Shown in pieces: positions 55,055-64,000 of a DNA stretch of 64,000 nt. The stretch's first letter is position 1; every line of letters begins with the position of its first letter. The notes beneath the pieces are model-generated. The model did not search any database. It was not told the DNA's origin and was given only the letters and a program-made list of their open reading frames with translations. Origin of the DNA: Thiorhodovibrio litoralis (GTDB lineage: Bacteria; Pseudomonadota; Gammaproteobacteria; Chromatiales; Chromatiaceae); the NCBI RefSeq assembly GCF_033954455.1, contig NZ_CP121473.1:3210501-3274500 (forward strand), written 5' to 3'. A program made the position numbers and the translations under genes.

Positions 55055-56149
55055 TCACACAGAGAGCAGCCAGTCGCGAAAGCGGGGCAGATCGGAGGGG
55101 CGCACGGAGGGGGCGGACCCGGCGGCTAGGCGCTGGCGCGCATCGCTCGGGCTGAGTGCAAAGGTGGCGCGAAAGGCGCGGCAGAAGTGGCTTTGATCGG
55201 AGAAGCCGCAGCGCATGGCGATCTCGGCGATGCTCAGATGGCGCAGCGCCGGATTGCCCAAGAGACGATAGGCGCGGGCGAGACGACGCTGCATGATGAC
55301 GGCGCCCACCCCGCCCTCGGGAGCCAGCAACCGATAGAGCACGCTGCGCGAGCAGCCAAAGACCCGGCACAGATGGGCCGCGTCGAGCGGCTGTTGCAGG
55401 TGACGGTCGATGTAGGCGAGCAAGGCGACCTGGCTGAACGGCAGCGCCGGTGGTCGCCGAGGGTCTGTCTGGGTCTGGAAGGCGATGGCTTCGGTCAGGG
55501 TATGCAGCAGCCCGTTCACCACGGCGGGCGTCTCACTTGCGGTCAGGTCGGGAAGACTGTCCCAGACGCTGAACAGGTGGGCGGTGAGAATGCGCGTGAG
55601 CGGTCGCTCGGGTGGTAGCACCAGTCCGCCAGGACGGCCGGCGCCCGCCCGCTCGCCCAGACGGGCGCGGGGCATGATCAGGGTCAGGCAGCGAAAATCA
55701 TGATCCTCGGCCAGGTAGGGATAGGCGAGGTCGATGATGCTAAGCGCACCGGGCATGATCGGCATCGGGCGTCCGCCATTGGTGGCCTGTCCCTCGCCCT
55801 GGGTATGAAGCTGCACCAACAGCAGGTCGCTACTGGCGGCGCCGCGCCAGATGAAGTGGCCGCGGGAGGCGCTGTCGCTGAGCATCAGATCGCCGAGGCT
55901 GAAGGCGCGGACCTGGGCGGCGAAGTTTTGGGGGCGCTTTCCGGCGGCCGGCTCCAGGTCGAACAGCGGGTGGAGGCTTTCGCGCCAGATCTCGAAGCCC
56001 TCATCGGCAAGGAACTGGCGGGCGTCAAGCTCGACAGGGCCGGCGGTCTGATCGGTGCGGCCGGCTGGACCGAGGTTGTCGCAAGGTTCAGGGGTCAAGC
56101 CAGGTGGTGATTCAGTTATGCTCAAGTCTGTAACACTACCCTTTGTCAT
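55055..56149 (-). CDS. AraC-family transcription regulator
   Basis: 364 aa from the ATG at 56149 (MTKGSVTDLSITESPPG); the longer frame to 56215 would overlap the upstream gene's end. N-terminal 200 residues: cupin-like ligand domain of the AraC_binding_2 type (GHFIWRGAASSDLLLVQLHT, PGALSIIDLAYPYLAEDHDF). C-terminal 100: two helix-turn-helix motifs (LDAAHLCRVFGCSRSVLYRL, LSIAEIAMRCGFSDQSHFCR). The stop of the AAA gene lies 10 bases upstream, so both may be co-transcribed. The ligand and target genes are unknown. Confidence 0.85.
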   Translation of the reverse strand: MTKGSVTDLSITESPPGLTPEPCDNLGPAGRTDQTAGPVELDARQFLADEGFEIWRESLHPLFDLEPAAGKRPQNFAAQVRAFSLGDLMLSDSASRGHFIWRGAASSDLLLVQLHTQGEGQATNGGRPMPIMPGALSIIDLAYPYLAEDHDFRCLTLIMPRARLGERAGAGRPGGLVLPPERPLTRILTAHLFSVWDSLPDLTASETPAVVNGLLHTLTEAIAFQTQTDPRRPPALPFSQVALLAYIDRHLQQPLDAAHLCRVFGCSRSVLYRLLAPEGGVGAVIMQRRLARAYRLLGNPALRHLSIAEIAMRCGFSDQSHFCRAFRATFALSPSDARQRLAAGSAPSVRPSDLPRFRDWLLSV

Positions 56150-56159
56150 CGCCAGCGTC

Positions 56160-57938
56160 CTACCCGCCAGCCACGCGCCACACCAGCCGTTCCACTCCCA
56201 AAGCGACCACGGCAAAGGCGCGCAGGTCGGTCAAGCCATGTCGCCGGGTCAGGGTGGCACCATAATCGCTTGCTTGGGCTTCGGCTTCGTCGAGTTTCGC
56301 TGCCACCGCCGGCCGTTTGACCAATGCCTCGCGCGATTCGCCCCGCACCTGCTCGCCGCTCAGGCCCAGTTCCTTCAGACGCAGATATTTGAATTCCAGC
56401 AGCAGATCAAGTGCCTGAAAGCGACGCATGTCCGGGCGGACGATCAGGGCCAGATCGGCATAGCCGCGCTCTGTCTCCAGCTCGGAGACGGCCATGTAGA
56501 GACGGTCGTCGAACAAGAGCGTCAGGAAGGCGAATTTCACCAGCAGCTCGTTGGTCCAGCGGTAGTCGCGGTTGGACAGCACGGCGAAGTAGCTTTGTTC
56601 GATCAGCGCGCACAGAGGTGCGAGATCGCCTTGCTGACCGAGGGCGCGCACCGCATCGGGCAGCTCGCGTGCGCGTCCGCTCGGCGGCAGCCAGCGTTCG
56701 CGCAAACGCTCCACATAGAGCCCACGCGCCACCAGATTGGGAATGCGCATCTGGCACTCGTTGAAGGAGTTCAAGCCCGCTAGGGTGAGAATGCCAAAGA
56801 AATACAGCAAGGACACCATGAAGGGCTGATCCTTCACCGCCGCCAGCACATCGGCCACGCCAAAGCGTTGCACCAGTTCCGGCACCAGCACTCGGTCATC
56901 GCCGCTTAGCGCTTCGATCAATAGCTCCTCGCCATGGGGTTGCGAGGCGATATAAATCAGCTTATTGCGATCCATAGCCAGGTTTTCATCGAGCATCTGC
57001 CGGGGGTATTTGCCTTGGGTGAACAGCGCGTCGAAAAAGTACAGGCTCAGAGTGGGGTTGTAGAGACTTTCCTCGGCCTCCTCGCTGAAACGATAGCCGT
57101 TGTAGAAGGTGCGCATGGTCGCCAGCGCCTTATCCGCTGACCAGTCGCCGCCTTCTTGGGCCAGTTGATTGAGGACGGCGGCCACCTCGCGCTCGGCAAA
57201 GCCGCACAGGTCGTTGAATTGGGGCAGCAGAAACAGATCCTTGCCGACGTTGTAGCCGCTGGTCATGTCGCTCAAGACCACCGGCGAGACGCCGGTGATG
57301 AACACCCGATCCAGCCCCATACCGCCAGCGGCGGCCTTAACCGACTTGAACACGGTTTTCATCAAGCCCTCGCCTTGGAGCAGGGTCTGGTAGCGATCCT
57401 GCCCGCCCGGATGCGCGGCCATCAGCACTTCATTGGCGAAGTTGTCGTATTCGTCGATCAGCAGATAGAGTTTGTGGGGAGTTTGGGAAAGGACACTCAA
57501 GAGTGTCTCCCAAGAGGTGAGGGAATCCTCGGGATGGATCTGAATCGGTTCTGGCAATCGCTCGCGATAACGCCGGGCGAAGGCACGAATGCGCCCGTTG
57601 ATATGCCGATGCAGCGCCGCCTCGATGTCGCCAATCTCCCCATGCGCAGCGACCAGCGAGAAATCCCATTTGAGCACGAAAAACTGATTGCGCAGAGGCG
57701 TCGGGTTCTGCCCCACCGCCAGGGTGGCGAACAACGCCTCGAACTGCTCAGCACGGTTGAGATCGTAATAGTGCTCCAGCATGGACAGCAGCAGGCTTTT
57801 GCCGAAGCGGCGCGGGCGCAGGAAGATGAGCTGCCGCCCAGTGTTCTCTAGTGCGTCCAGACGGTCGGTGCGGTCGAGATACCAGTACCCCTCCTGCCTC
57901 AGGGTGCCAAAATCGCTCAGACCATAGGGAAAGTGCAT
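56160..57938 (-). CDS. AAA-ATPase-like/PDDEXK_9 protein
   Basis: 592 aa. MHFPYGLSDFGTLRQEGYWY, then DALENTGRQLIFLRPRRFGK, the start of the AAA_ATPase-like family with Walker A RPRRFGKS at 41-48. Walker B-like KLYLLIDEYDNFANEV follows, then RVFITGVSPVVLSDMTSGYN. The C-terminal part (LETERGYADLALIVRPDMRR, ALDLLLEFKYLRLKELGLSG) is a PD-(D/E)XK fold of the PDDEXK_9 group (D...E-x-K). These proteins are widespread, often in multiple copies; their function is not settled, and a mobile or defence role has been proposed. Intact. Confidence 0.85.
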   Translation of the reverse strand: MHFPYGLSDFGTLRQEGYWYLDRTDRLDALENTGRQLIFLRPRRFGKSLLLSMLEHYYDLNRAEQFEALFATLAVGQNPTPLRNQFFVLKWDFSLVAAHGEIGDIEAALHRHINGRIRAFARRYRERLPEPIQIHPEDSLTSWETLLSVLSQTPHKLYLLIDEYDNFANEVLMAAHPGGQDRYQTLLQGEGLMKTVFKSVKAAAGGMGLDRVFITGVSPVVLSDMTSGYNVGKDLFLLPQFNDLCGFAEREVAAVLNQLAQEGGDWSADKALATMRTFYNGYRFSEEAEESLYNPTLSLYFFDALFTQGKYPRQMLDENLAMDRNKLIYIASQPHGEELLIEALSGDDRVLVPELVQRFGVADVLAAVKDQPFMVSLLYFFGILTLAGLNSFNECQMRIPNLVARGLYVERLRERWLPPSGRARELPDAVRALGQQGDLAPLCALIEQSYFAVLSNRDYRWTNELLVKFAFLTLLFDDRLYMAVSELETERGYADLALIVRPDMRRFQALDLLLEFKYLRLKELGLSGEQVRGESREALVKRPAVAAKLDEAEAQASDYGATLTRRHGLTDLRAFAVVALGVERLVWRVAGG

Positions 57939-58302
57939 GGGCGCTCTGCTCCTCGGGCGCTTTCTATAGGTATTGGGGATGATGGGGGACCTTGATCATT
58001 AGATCGGCCAAGACCGACTGGATCAGTCAGGCTTAAGCAACAGAGGATTTGGCAGAGCCCTCGATTTCTCATGCCCTTGGAGGTCGATACTAACCTTGGG
58101 TCAAGAAACATGGTTGAGAACTCAGTCAAATTTGATCGTAGTGCAAATTTTGCTGATGTGCCAGGGGTAGACAGCTGTCTTGCCTGCCAAGAGCCGATCA
58201 TGCCCCTCGACGCCGCGCCCGTTAAGGTCTGCTCCTGGCCGACGGCGGTGTATCGCAGACCCGAAGAGCCCCATGTCACCCGAGCTTTTGTTCGCATCAG
58301 CG
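57939..58302. other. No convincing gene
   Basis: 365 bp. An 88-codon plus-strand frame (58071-58337) overlaps the end of the next gene in antisense and shows no family resemblance. Confidence 0.4.
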
Positions 58303-58845
58303 CTAGTCAGTGCTCAAACGCTGAATGTGGCCTTTGACTTCGTTGAGCGCGACGCCGCTGCCGACCAGAAGGACGTTTTTGCGTGGCGCCCCCGCGCCTT
58401 CGACGTAAAGTGCTGTCGTGCCGCCGAACTTTGCGGTCCACGAGTTCTGGGCTTCTGAACCGAGGTAGACGTTCTCAATTGCGCGGACCTGCATGCAGTT
58501 GAGCACTTTACGGCCCTTCGGCGTGTCGTGCCCCGAGATCAATAGACCCTGTTCCCGGTCGAGTTCGACGAATTCAAAGGATGTCTTGTCTCCGAAAGCG
58601 CCCCAGCCCAGGACCAGGCCAATTGCGGCGAGGCCGCCACAGAGGATCACGCGGAGCCAAAAGACCTCATCGGCGTTTGCCACCGGCATGATCCAGAAAA
58701 ATCCACCGGCGGCGAAGAACACAGCCGCAAAGGTCAGTCCCGCGATCCGGTCGAACGCAGGCTTTGGATCCCGGGTTTCTTGGGCGCACAGAAACACGTC
58801 ATCTGCGACCAGCTCTATCGTTCCCGCTTTGAATCGATGTGTCAT
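58303..58845 (-). CDS. Hypothetical membrane protein
   Basis: 180 aa. Two adjacent hydrophobic helices (IAGLTFAAVFFAAGGFFWIM and WLRVILCGGLAAIGLVLGWG) follow an N-terminal soluble part and precede a C-terminal beta-rich domain (FEFVELDREQGLLISGHDTP). The layout resembles small PH-like or DUF-type inner-membrane proteins. Not recognised further. It is downstream of nothing coupled; the esterase gene starts beyond its own 5' end. Confidence 0.6.
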   Translation of the reverse strand: MTHRFKAGTIELVADDVFLCAQETRDPKPAFDRIAGLTFAAVFFAAGGFFWIMPVANADEVFWLRVILCGGLAAIGLVLGWGAFGDKTSFEFVELDREQGLLISGHDTPKGRKVLNCMQVRAIENVYLGSEAQNSWTAKFGGTTALYVEGAGAPRKNVLLVGSGVALNEVKGHIQRLSTD

Positions 58846-58865
58846 ATTGGTCGCTGTGGCGATCG

Positions 58866-60452
58866 TTAGGGAAAATCGCGCATCACCGCGGGCGCGATCG
58901 CCTCGAAGAAGTCACATTGCTCATTGGCGAGTCCATCGATGAGCTGAAAATCAGAGGGACCATTGATTTCCAAGATGGATTCCTGCGCAACGGAATACTC
59001 AGGCCAGTACGGGGCTGACTGCGCCTGGGGAAAACCTGTCGCAGCAAATGAGGTCCAAAGATCCATCATTTGCGCTGATAGCTCGAAATCCTCTGGACCG
59101 TAACCCTCCTGCGTATCAAGGTTACCAAACACGTAGGCCAGTTCCGCACCGTGGTAGCTGCCAAGATATTTACCGCTGATCGTCGGGGGCACGCGGGTAA
59201 AAAAATAGCGATACACTGGCACAGACAAAGAGGCCGCCCGAGCCGTGTGCCGAACCGGCTCCTGAACGCCGGCCAAACCAAGGACTGCGCTAGCTTGCCG
59301 TTGCGCCTCATCGTCAGTCGTGGCAGGCCAGTCACTCCACACCGCATCCGCGTTCTGGCCAAACCATTGTTCCAAGGCCAACTGATAATCGGCCAGCGTC
59401 TCTATACCGTATTCCCAGACGAACAAGCTCCCTTCGTCCCTGCTGGAGCCGATCATCATGGGTGCGTGATAGGTCTCCAGGGCTGCCAGTCTTGGGTCCT
59501 GATCCAGGAAGGCACCATCCATGACCGGCCCAAAGAAAAGCTGGATCGATGCAGCGGCTTGGATAATGTCCTCGGCGTCGAGCCGCCGCATCTCCTCAAT
59601 GTCCGCAGCCCCCAGATCCGCTTGCAGCGCGAGCCCGTTGGCCTCTGCCTCCAGCCAGGACCCGCTGAGGTTCAAAACATACCAGTTTGACGACCCTGTG
59701 CCGCTTTGGGCGATGGCCCGATGAAAAAGCCCCCGGGTCGCGGCGGCGGTTTGGAACAGCGTCACGCTGCAGGCACCGGCGGAATTACCAAAAATAGTCA
59801 CATTGCCCGGATCGCCGCCAAAGGCCGAAATATTCTCCTGCACCCATTCCAGCGCGGCTTTCTGGTCGTAGAGACCATAGTTTCCAGCCTGGCCCTGCTC
59901 GGAGTAGAGTTCCGGATGCACCAGAAAGCCCAAAGGCCCCAGTCGGTAGTTGGCCGTCACCACAACGACGCCTTGTCGCGCCAGAGCTGCTCCGTTGTAG
60001 GATGCCTCACTGGCAGAACCGCCGATGTATTGACCGCCGTGCATGAAAAACATCACTGGCAAGGGGTCGGCCCCTGCGTTCTGCGGTATCCAGACATTCA
60101 GATAAAGACAGTCTTCAGAAACCGACGTCAAACCGTAGATATTGGTGACACCCAGATCCTGAGGGCAAGCCGGCGCCAGACTCTCCGCCTGGTAAAGGCC
60201 CTCCCAAGCGGACTCGCGTTCGGGCAGCCGCCAGCGCAAATCTCCCACTGGGGGTGCGGCGTAGGGGATACCCAAGTAAGCATCGACATCACCGTCAAAG
60301 ATGCCGGACACACTTCCGGACCGAGTTTCGACGACCTTCAATTCAGGATTATTTCCCCAACCCTCGTCCCTGCAACCAGGCAAAGCCGACACCAGGCCGA
60401 AGAGGAAAGCCGCAATCAGAAAAATCCTACTTCGAGTTGACAGACTAAACAT
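58866..60452 (-). CDS. Type B carboxylesterase/lipase, lipoprotein
   Basis: 528 aa. The N-terminus IFLIAAFLFGLVSALPGC is a lipoprotein signal with the lipobox L-P-G-C, so the enzyme is probably membrane-anchored in the periplasm or outer membrane. Carboxylesterase family marks: YLGIPYAAPPVGDLRWRLPE, EDCLYLNVWIP, the oxyanion loop FFMHGGQYIGGSA, the nucleophile elbow GNSAGACSV and SYHGAELAYVFGN (catalytic His). It hydrolyses ester bonds; the substrate is unknown. It is divergent from the beta-helix gene at 60661, with about 210 bp between them. Confidence 0.9.
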   Translation of the reverse strand: MFSLSTRSRIFLIAAFLFGLVSALPGCRDEGWGNNPELKVVETRSGSVSGIFDGDVDAYLGIPYAAPPVGDLRWRLPERESAWEGLYQAESLAPACPQDLGVTNIYGLTSVSEDCLYLNVWIPQNAGADPLPVMFFMHGGQYIGGSASEASYNGAALARQGVVVVTANYRLGPLGFLVHPELYSEQGQAGNYGLYDQKAALEWVQENISAFGGDPGNVTIFGNSAGACSVTLFQTAAATRGLFHRAIAQSGTGSSNWYVLNLSGSWLEAEANGLALQADLGAADIEEMRRLDAEDIIQAAASIQLFFGPVMDGAFLDQDPRLAALETYHAPMMIGSSRDEGSLFVWEYGIETLADYQLALEQWFGQNADAVWSDWPATTDDEAQRQASAVLGLAGVQEPVRHTARAASLSVPVYRYFFTRVPPTISGKYLGSYHGAELAYVFGNLDTQEGYGPEDFELSAQMMDLWTSFAATGFPQAQSAPYWPEYSVAQESILEINGPSDFQLIDGLANEQCDFFEAIAPAVMRDFP

Positions 60453-60660
60453 CAGATTCGTAAGTATACTTAAGCATAGAGCGGTCTACGCGGGAGCGCT
60501 ATCCGAAACATCATTGGCCCGAAGACCCCGCTACCGATCAGCAGGTCCCACTCGGGCGCAAGCCAACAGATTACAACAATCCACCGGAAGATGAGTCGAT
60601 GTCCGTCATTTCTGCCGACAGCGCTTTTTCTTGCCAGCCAATTCTTTGGAGCCTTATTTA

Positions 60661-62868
60661 ATGCTCAACGGTTTTCGACGCCTTCCACGTTTCTTGCTGC
60701 TAGCGATTGTCGCTGTCGCCGGATTTTCGTTCGCGACCTCGGCGTTTGCCGCGCGGCAGTTTTGGGTCTCCCCGGATGGGGATGATCTTGCACCCGGAAC
60801 GCCCGATCAGCCCTTTCGCACCTTGGAACGGGCGCGCGATGCGGTGCGCGCGTTGCCTCGCCCACTGACGGGTCCAGTGGCGGTGAATCTTGCCGACGGT
60901 GTGTATCGGCTAGAACAGCCGCTGATCTTGGACGCGCGGGATTCAGGCGAAGCATCGGCGCCGATCATCTATCGTGCCGTGACTGGCGATACCCCTGAGA
61001 TTCGGGGGTCGATCCCTATTCAGGGTTGGGAGCTCGTGCCCGGAACCCTGGATCTCTATGTCGCACCGACACCGCAGGTGCGGTCGCGGCAGTTTTTTGT
61101 GAACGGCAAACGCGCCCAGCGCGCCCGCACCTCGGACGATCCCGCCAGCTTCGTTCCGTTTTTTATTCCCGATGATTTGCCAATCCCGCAGAATCGCGAA
61201 GACCCCTGTAACCCGCCCACCACCCAGGTTCCGGTCACCGGCAGTGGTGGTATCGAATATGTCGTTGATCCGCTCAATCCGTCCGCCTGGCGTGACCCCA
61301 GCAGTTGGACCAACCAGTCCGAGATAGAGGCCGTGATCCTGGCGCAATGGAAATCCATGCGCGTGCGGGTTGATCGGGTAACCGATGACCCCGGCCTACT
61401 GGATCCCGAGAGTCGGCTCATCATGATGCAAACGCCGGGCTGGTGGAACGCCAACATGTTCCGCAGCGCGCCGGTGTCGATTCCGGGCATCAGCGACGAT
61501 GTCTTTCCGACGGCCGACGGAGAACCCGCGCTCTGGAGCTTCTGGAAGGTCAGCTACTTCGAAAATGCGCTCGAGTTCCTGGACGAACCCGGCGAGTGGT
61601 ATCTCGATGAGGCGAAGCAGCTGCTGTATTACATCCCGCGACCGGGTGAGGATCTGACCACGGCAGAGGCCGAACTGCCCGTGCTTGAGGCCCTGATCGA
61701 CGTGCGCGGCGCAGCCGATGCGCCGGTGCGGTATCTGCGCTTTGAGAACCTGACCTTTGCCTACGCCACCTGGCTTGACCCCAGCAGCGCCGATGGCTAT
61801 GTCAGCGACCAGAGCGGCTTTCATGTCGTTGGTGAAGACCATCTGACCAACTTCAGCGGCCATGTCGAGAATGTCCAGCGCACGCCGGGAAACCTGCGCT
61901 TTCTCTACGCACAGGATATCGGTTTCAGCGGAAATACAGTGTGGCACATGGGCGGTGTTGGCCTGGATGCGGGCGCCGGCAGTCAGCGGCTGCGCATCGT
62001 CAACAACCGTTTTGAAGACATCTCCTCCGCCGCCATTCAGCTCGGCGGCGTGCAGAAGGCCAACGCCCGCCCGGACAGCGATACCCGCACGGTGCGCAAC
62101 AACCGCATCACCGACAATCAGATTCTCTATACCGGGCAGGACTATTTCGACGCCGCAGGCATTTTCGTGGGCTTTTCGACAGAGACCCTGATCGCCCACA
62201 ACAGTATCAGTCATGTGCCATGGTCCGGCATCGCGCTCGGATGGGGCTGGGGGTTACTCGATCCAGGGTCCTATCCTGGCGTGTCCAATGCCTGTTCGGG
62301 TGACTGGGGCCAATACGACACTCCGACCATCAACAGCCGCAACCGGATTATCTTCAATCGCATCGAAAACTTTCTCGAAAAGCTCTGGGATGGCGGAGCG
62401 ATATACACCCTTGGCCAGCAAGGCACCAGCCTCGACAACGGCCTGATGCTGGTTGGCAATGTCGCTAGCAACAAGCGACCTGAGGCCGGCTCCAACATCT
62501 TCTACACCGATGGCGGCAGTCGCTATGTCCAATTGCTGTTCAACGCGGAATTCGACAACTCAACAGGCTCTGTCGATTTTGGTTCGGGCGGTGCGCTGAC
62601 CCAGCTCCTGCCCAACGCCACTCAGGAAATTCTCGGACTAATCAGTCTCGCTGACTTTCCCTATGGGGGGTCCATCGGCGGCTGCCGCACCTATGGCGAC
62701 AACCTTTACCGGCAGAATTACCTCGCCAGTCTCTCGTTTTTCGACATCTGCCCCTTCACTGAGGCCGGAATCACTTATCCGACCAATCTCCAATTTGAGG
62801 ACAACACGATCATCGAATTCCGCGAACAGGTGCCGCGGCGGATTCTCGACAAAGCCGGGCCGAGGTGA
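60661..62868 (+). CDS. Right-handed parallel beta-helix protein (pectate-lyase-like fold)
   Basis: 735 aa. The ATG at 60661 (MLNGFRRLPRFLLLAIVAVA) gives a clean signal peptide cut near AFAARQF; the earlier in-frame ATG at 60631 would add ten non-signal residues. The mature start RQFWVSPDGDDLAPGTPDQP followed by FRTLERARDAVRAL is typical of secreted beta-helix carbohydrate-active proteins. Repeats such as RLRIVNNRFEDISSAAIQLG and TDNQILYTG form the helix rungs. It may be a glycoside hydrolase or lyase on extracellular polysaccharide; no catalytic set can be assigned by eye. Confidence 0.8.
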   Translation: MLNGFRRLPRFLLLAIVAVAGFSFATSAFAARQFWVSPDGDDLAPGTPDQPFRTLERARDAVRALPRPLTGPVAVNLADGVYRLEQPLILDARDSGEASAPIIYRAVTGDTPEIRGSIPIQGWELVPGTLDLYVAPTPQVRSRQFFVNGKRAQRARTSDDPASFVPFFIPDDLPIPQNREDPCNPPTTQVPVTGSGGIEYVVDPLNPSAWRDPSSWTNQSEIEAVILAQWKSMRVRVDRVTDDPGLLDPESRLIMMQTPGWWNANMFRSAPVSIPGISDDVFPTADGEPALWSFWKVSYFENALEFLDEPGEWYLDEAKQLLYYIPRPGEDLTTAEAELPVLEALIDVRGAADAPVRYLRFENLTFAYATWLDPSSADGYVSDQSGFHVVGEDHLTNFSGHVENVQRTPGNLRFLYAQDIGFSGNTVWHMGGVGLDAGAGSQRLRIVNNRFEDISSAAIQLGGVQKANARPDSDTRTVRNNRITDNQILYTGQDYFDAAGIFVGFSTETLIAHNSISHVPWSGIALGWGWGLLDPGSYPGVSNACSGDWGQYDTPTINSRNRIIFNRIENFLEKLWDGGAIYTLGQQGTSLDNGLMLVGNVASNKRPEAGSNIFYTDGGSRYVQLLFNAEFDNSTGSVDFGSGGALTQLLPNATQEILGLISLADFPYGGSIGGCRTYGDNLYRQNYLASLSFFDICPFTEAGITYPTNLQFEDNTIIEFREQVPRRILDKAGPR

Positions 62869-62993
62869 TTCAGCCGCGTTATATCGCGGCGGAAAACACC
62901 GAAACATGCGGTACACATCAAAATCGGATCACCCGAGGACAACCCCATGCATCCTGCTCTTGAGCTAATGAGGCGCCCATGAGCGTCAGCAAT

Positions 62994-64000
62994 TTAAGCC
63001 GGCTTGCCCTCATCCATGGACCTTCCGCCAAAGCGCTGCAGCCAGTGCGCCATTCGCCCAGCAATCTGCTCGCCCAGCACCAGCAGACATGGCGTCAAAA
63101 TGAGCGTGAGCAGTGTCGCGATGCTCAGCCCGCCCACGATGGCGCTGGCCAACTGCGTCCACCATTGCGTTGATGGAGCGCCGAAACGGATGCTGCGGCC
63201 GATCAGGTCGATGTTCATTGCCAGCACCATGGGCATCAGCCCAAGCACCGTGGTGAGCGCGGTCAGGAATACCGGTCGCAAGCGACGGCGGCCGGTTTCC
63301 AGTGCAGTCGCGACCGGGTCCGGATACTCCCGGCGCAGGCGATTGTAGGTATCGATGAGTACGATATTGTTGTTGACCACAATACCGGCGAGCGAGATCA
63401 AGCCGAGGCCAACCATCACGATGCCGAAGGGCTGGCCGGTGACCAGCAATCCCAGCAGCACGCCGGCAGTCGAGAACACAATGGCCGAGAGCACCAGCAG
63501 CGCCTGATACAGGCTGTTGAACTGGGTGACCAGGATCAGCGCCATCAAGAAAATGGCGCTGATAAATGCCTGGCTCAGGAAGGTCGCGGCCTCGCGCTGA
63601 TCGGCATCCTCGCCCTTGAAGCGAATCTCCACCCCAGCAGGCAACTCGGCCGCATCCAACGCATCGCGCAGCCGCTTGAGCTCGCTGTCGGCCAAGCGAT
63701 CAGCGGCGACGTCGGCCTGAATGGTGACGGCGCGGCGCCCGCCGACCCGGTGTAGAGTGCCGACCTTGGGCGCCGGTGTCAGGGTAACGAAATTGCCGAT
63801 GGGCACCATGCCGCCCGCGGTCGGGACTGTTAGCGTCTTGAGCTGATCGAGATGGCGGTCAGCTGCCGGAAAGCGCACCCGAATGTCGACCTCGTCGTCA
63901 CTGTCATCCGGGCGATACTCTGACAGCAGAATGCCCTGAGTGAGCATCTGCACCGCATTGCCGAGCAGGGCGACATTGGCGCCATAGCGGGCGGCGCGCT
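62994..64000 (-). CDS. RND-family efflux pump inner-membrane subunit, N-terminus outside window
   Basis: At least 335 residues of the C-terminal half; the frame is open to the window edge. QMLTQGILLSEYRPDDSDDE and VDIRVRFPAADRHL are from the second porter loop. The last six membrane helices follow: FISAIFLMALILVTQFNSLY, then GIVMVGLGLISLAGIVVNNN and IVLIDTYNRLRREYPDPVAT, TALTTVLGLMPMVLAMNID, and the tail near SIATLLTLILTPCLLVLGEQ. It pumps drugs or other solutes out by proton exchange with a periplasmic adaptor and an outer-membrane channel, which should lie beyond the window edge. Confidence 0.9.
   Translation of the reverse strand, partial: RAARYGANVALLGNAVQMLTQGILLSEYRPDDSDDEVDIRVRFPAADRHLDQLKTLTVPTAGGMVPIGNFVTLTPAPKVGTLHRVGGRRAVTIQADVAADRLADSELKRLRDALDAAELPAGVEIRFKGEDADQREAATFLSQAFISAIFLMALILVTQFNSLYQALLVLSAIVFSTAGVLLGLLVTGQPFGIVMVGLGLISLAGIVVNNNIVLIDTYNRLRREYPDPVATALETGRRRLRPVFLTALTTVLGLMPMVLAMNIDLIGRSIRFGAPSTQWWTQLASAIVGGLSIATLLTLILTPCLLVLGEQIAGRMAHWLQRFGGRSMDEGKPA

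Noticed and set aside
1-64000. CRISPR arrays, tRNA and rRNA genes
   Set aside because: No regularly spaced short repeats with unique spacers and no recognisable T-loop/acceptor pairs were found by eye; a dedicated tRNA scan was not possible.

Overview
The window is GC-rich chromosomal DNA, most likely from a gammaproteobacterium. A purple sulfur bacterium (Chromatiaceae-like) is a guess from protein flavour only; no rRNA or other marker gene is present. Roughly the first 54 kb is an accessory region crowded with mobile elements, broken genes and defence genes. The last 9 kb looks like ordinary chromosome: an AraC regulator, an AAA/PD-(D/E)XK protein, an esterase, a beta-helix protein and an RND pump.

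Layout: (1) 1-1515, ISNCY-type IS cut by the window edge. (2) 1.5-15.4 kb, a cluster of DUF3592-type membrane protein genes broken by insertions: two copies of a 4076-bp transposon, two copies of a 163-bp MITE, and an IS4/IS50-like element with a DUF4338 gene that sits inside the second MITE. (3) 16.3-33.3 kb, a minus-strand defence island: Wadjet (jetC-jetB-jetA-jetD), a UvrD-like helicase with an N-terminal RelE-like region and ankyrin repeats, a mntA-hepT pair followed by a 1400-aa nuclease/STAND NTPase, and Shedu (sduA). Remnants of hsdS, DUF3800 and transposase genes lie among them. (4) 33.7-41.8 kb, IS remnants, an HDOD protein, a nonsense-mutated integrase, an IS200 tnpA, and two copies of a 148-bp MITE, one of which splits a secreted-protein gene. 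(5) 41.8-54.1 kb, one very long repeat-rich DUF4214-type exported protein gene interrupted by two further copies of the 4076-bp transposon in opposite orientation, followed upstream by a frameshifted DUF4347 gene. (6) 55-64 kb, housekeeping-like genes.

The most notable item is the 4076-bp element, present four times at exactly the same length. It carries four tightly packed genes: a Cys-rich/HTH protein, a DDE (rve-type) transposase, an ExeA/TnsC-like AAA ATPase and an archaeo-eukaryotic-type primase (PrimPol). The ends are TG...CA imperfect inverted repeats. Target duplications are 7, 6 and 3 bp at three copies and none at the fourth. Removing the elements in silico restores reading frames of two host genes, which fixes their boundaries. 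A primase beside a transposase and ATPase suggests that DNA synthesis is part of its life cycle; this is inference.

The second notable item is the mntA-hepT-STAND/nuclease operon, which has the layout of an abortive-infection system. The third is the set of short non-autonomous elements whose ends match those of the IS4-like element.
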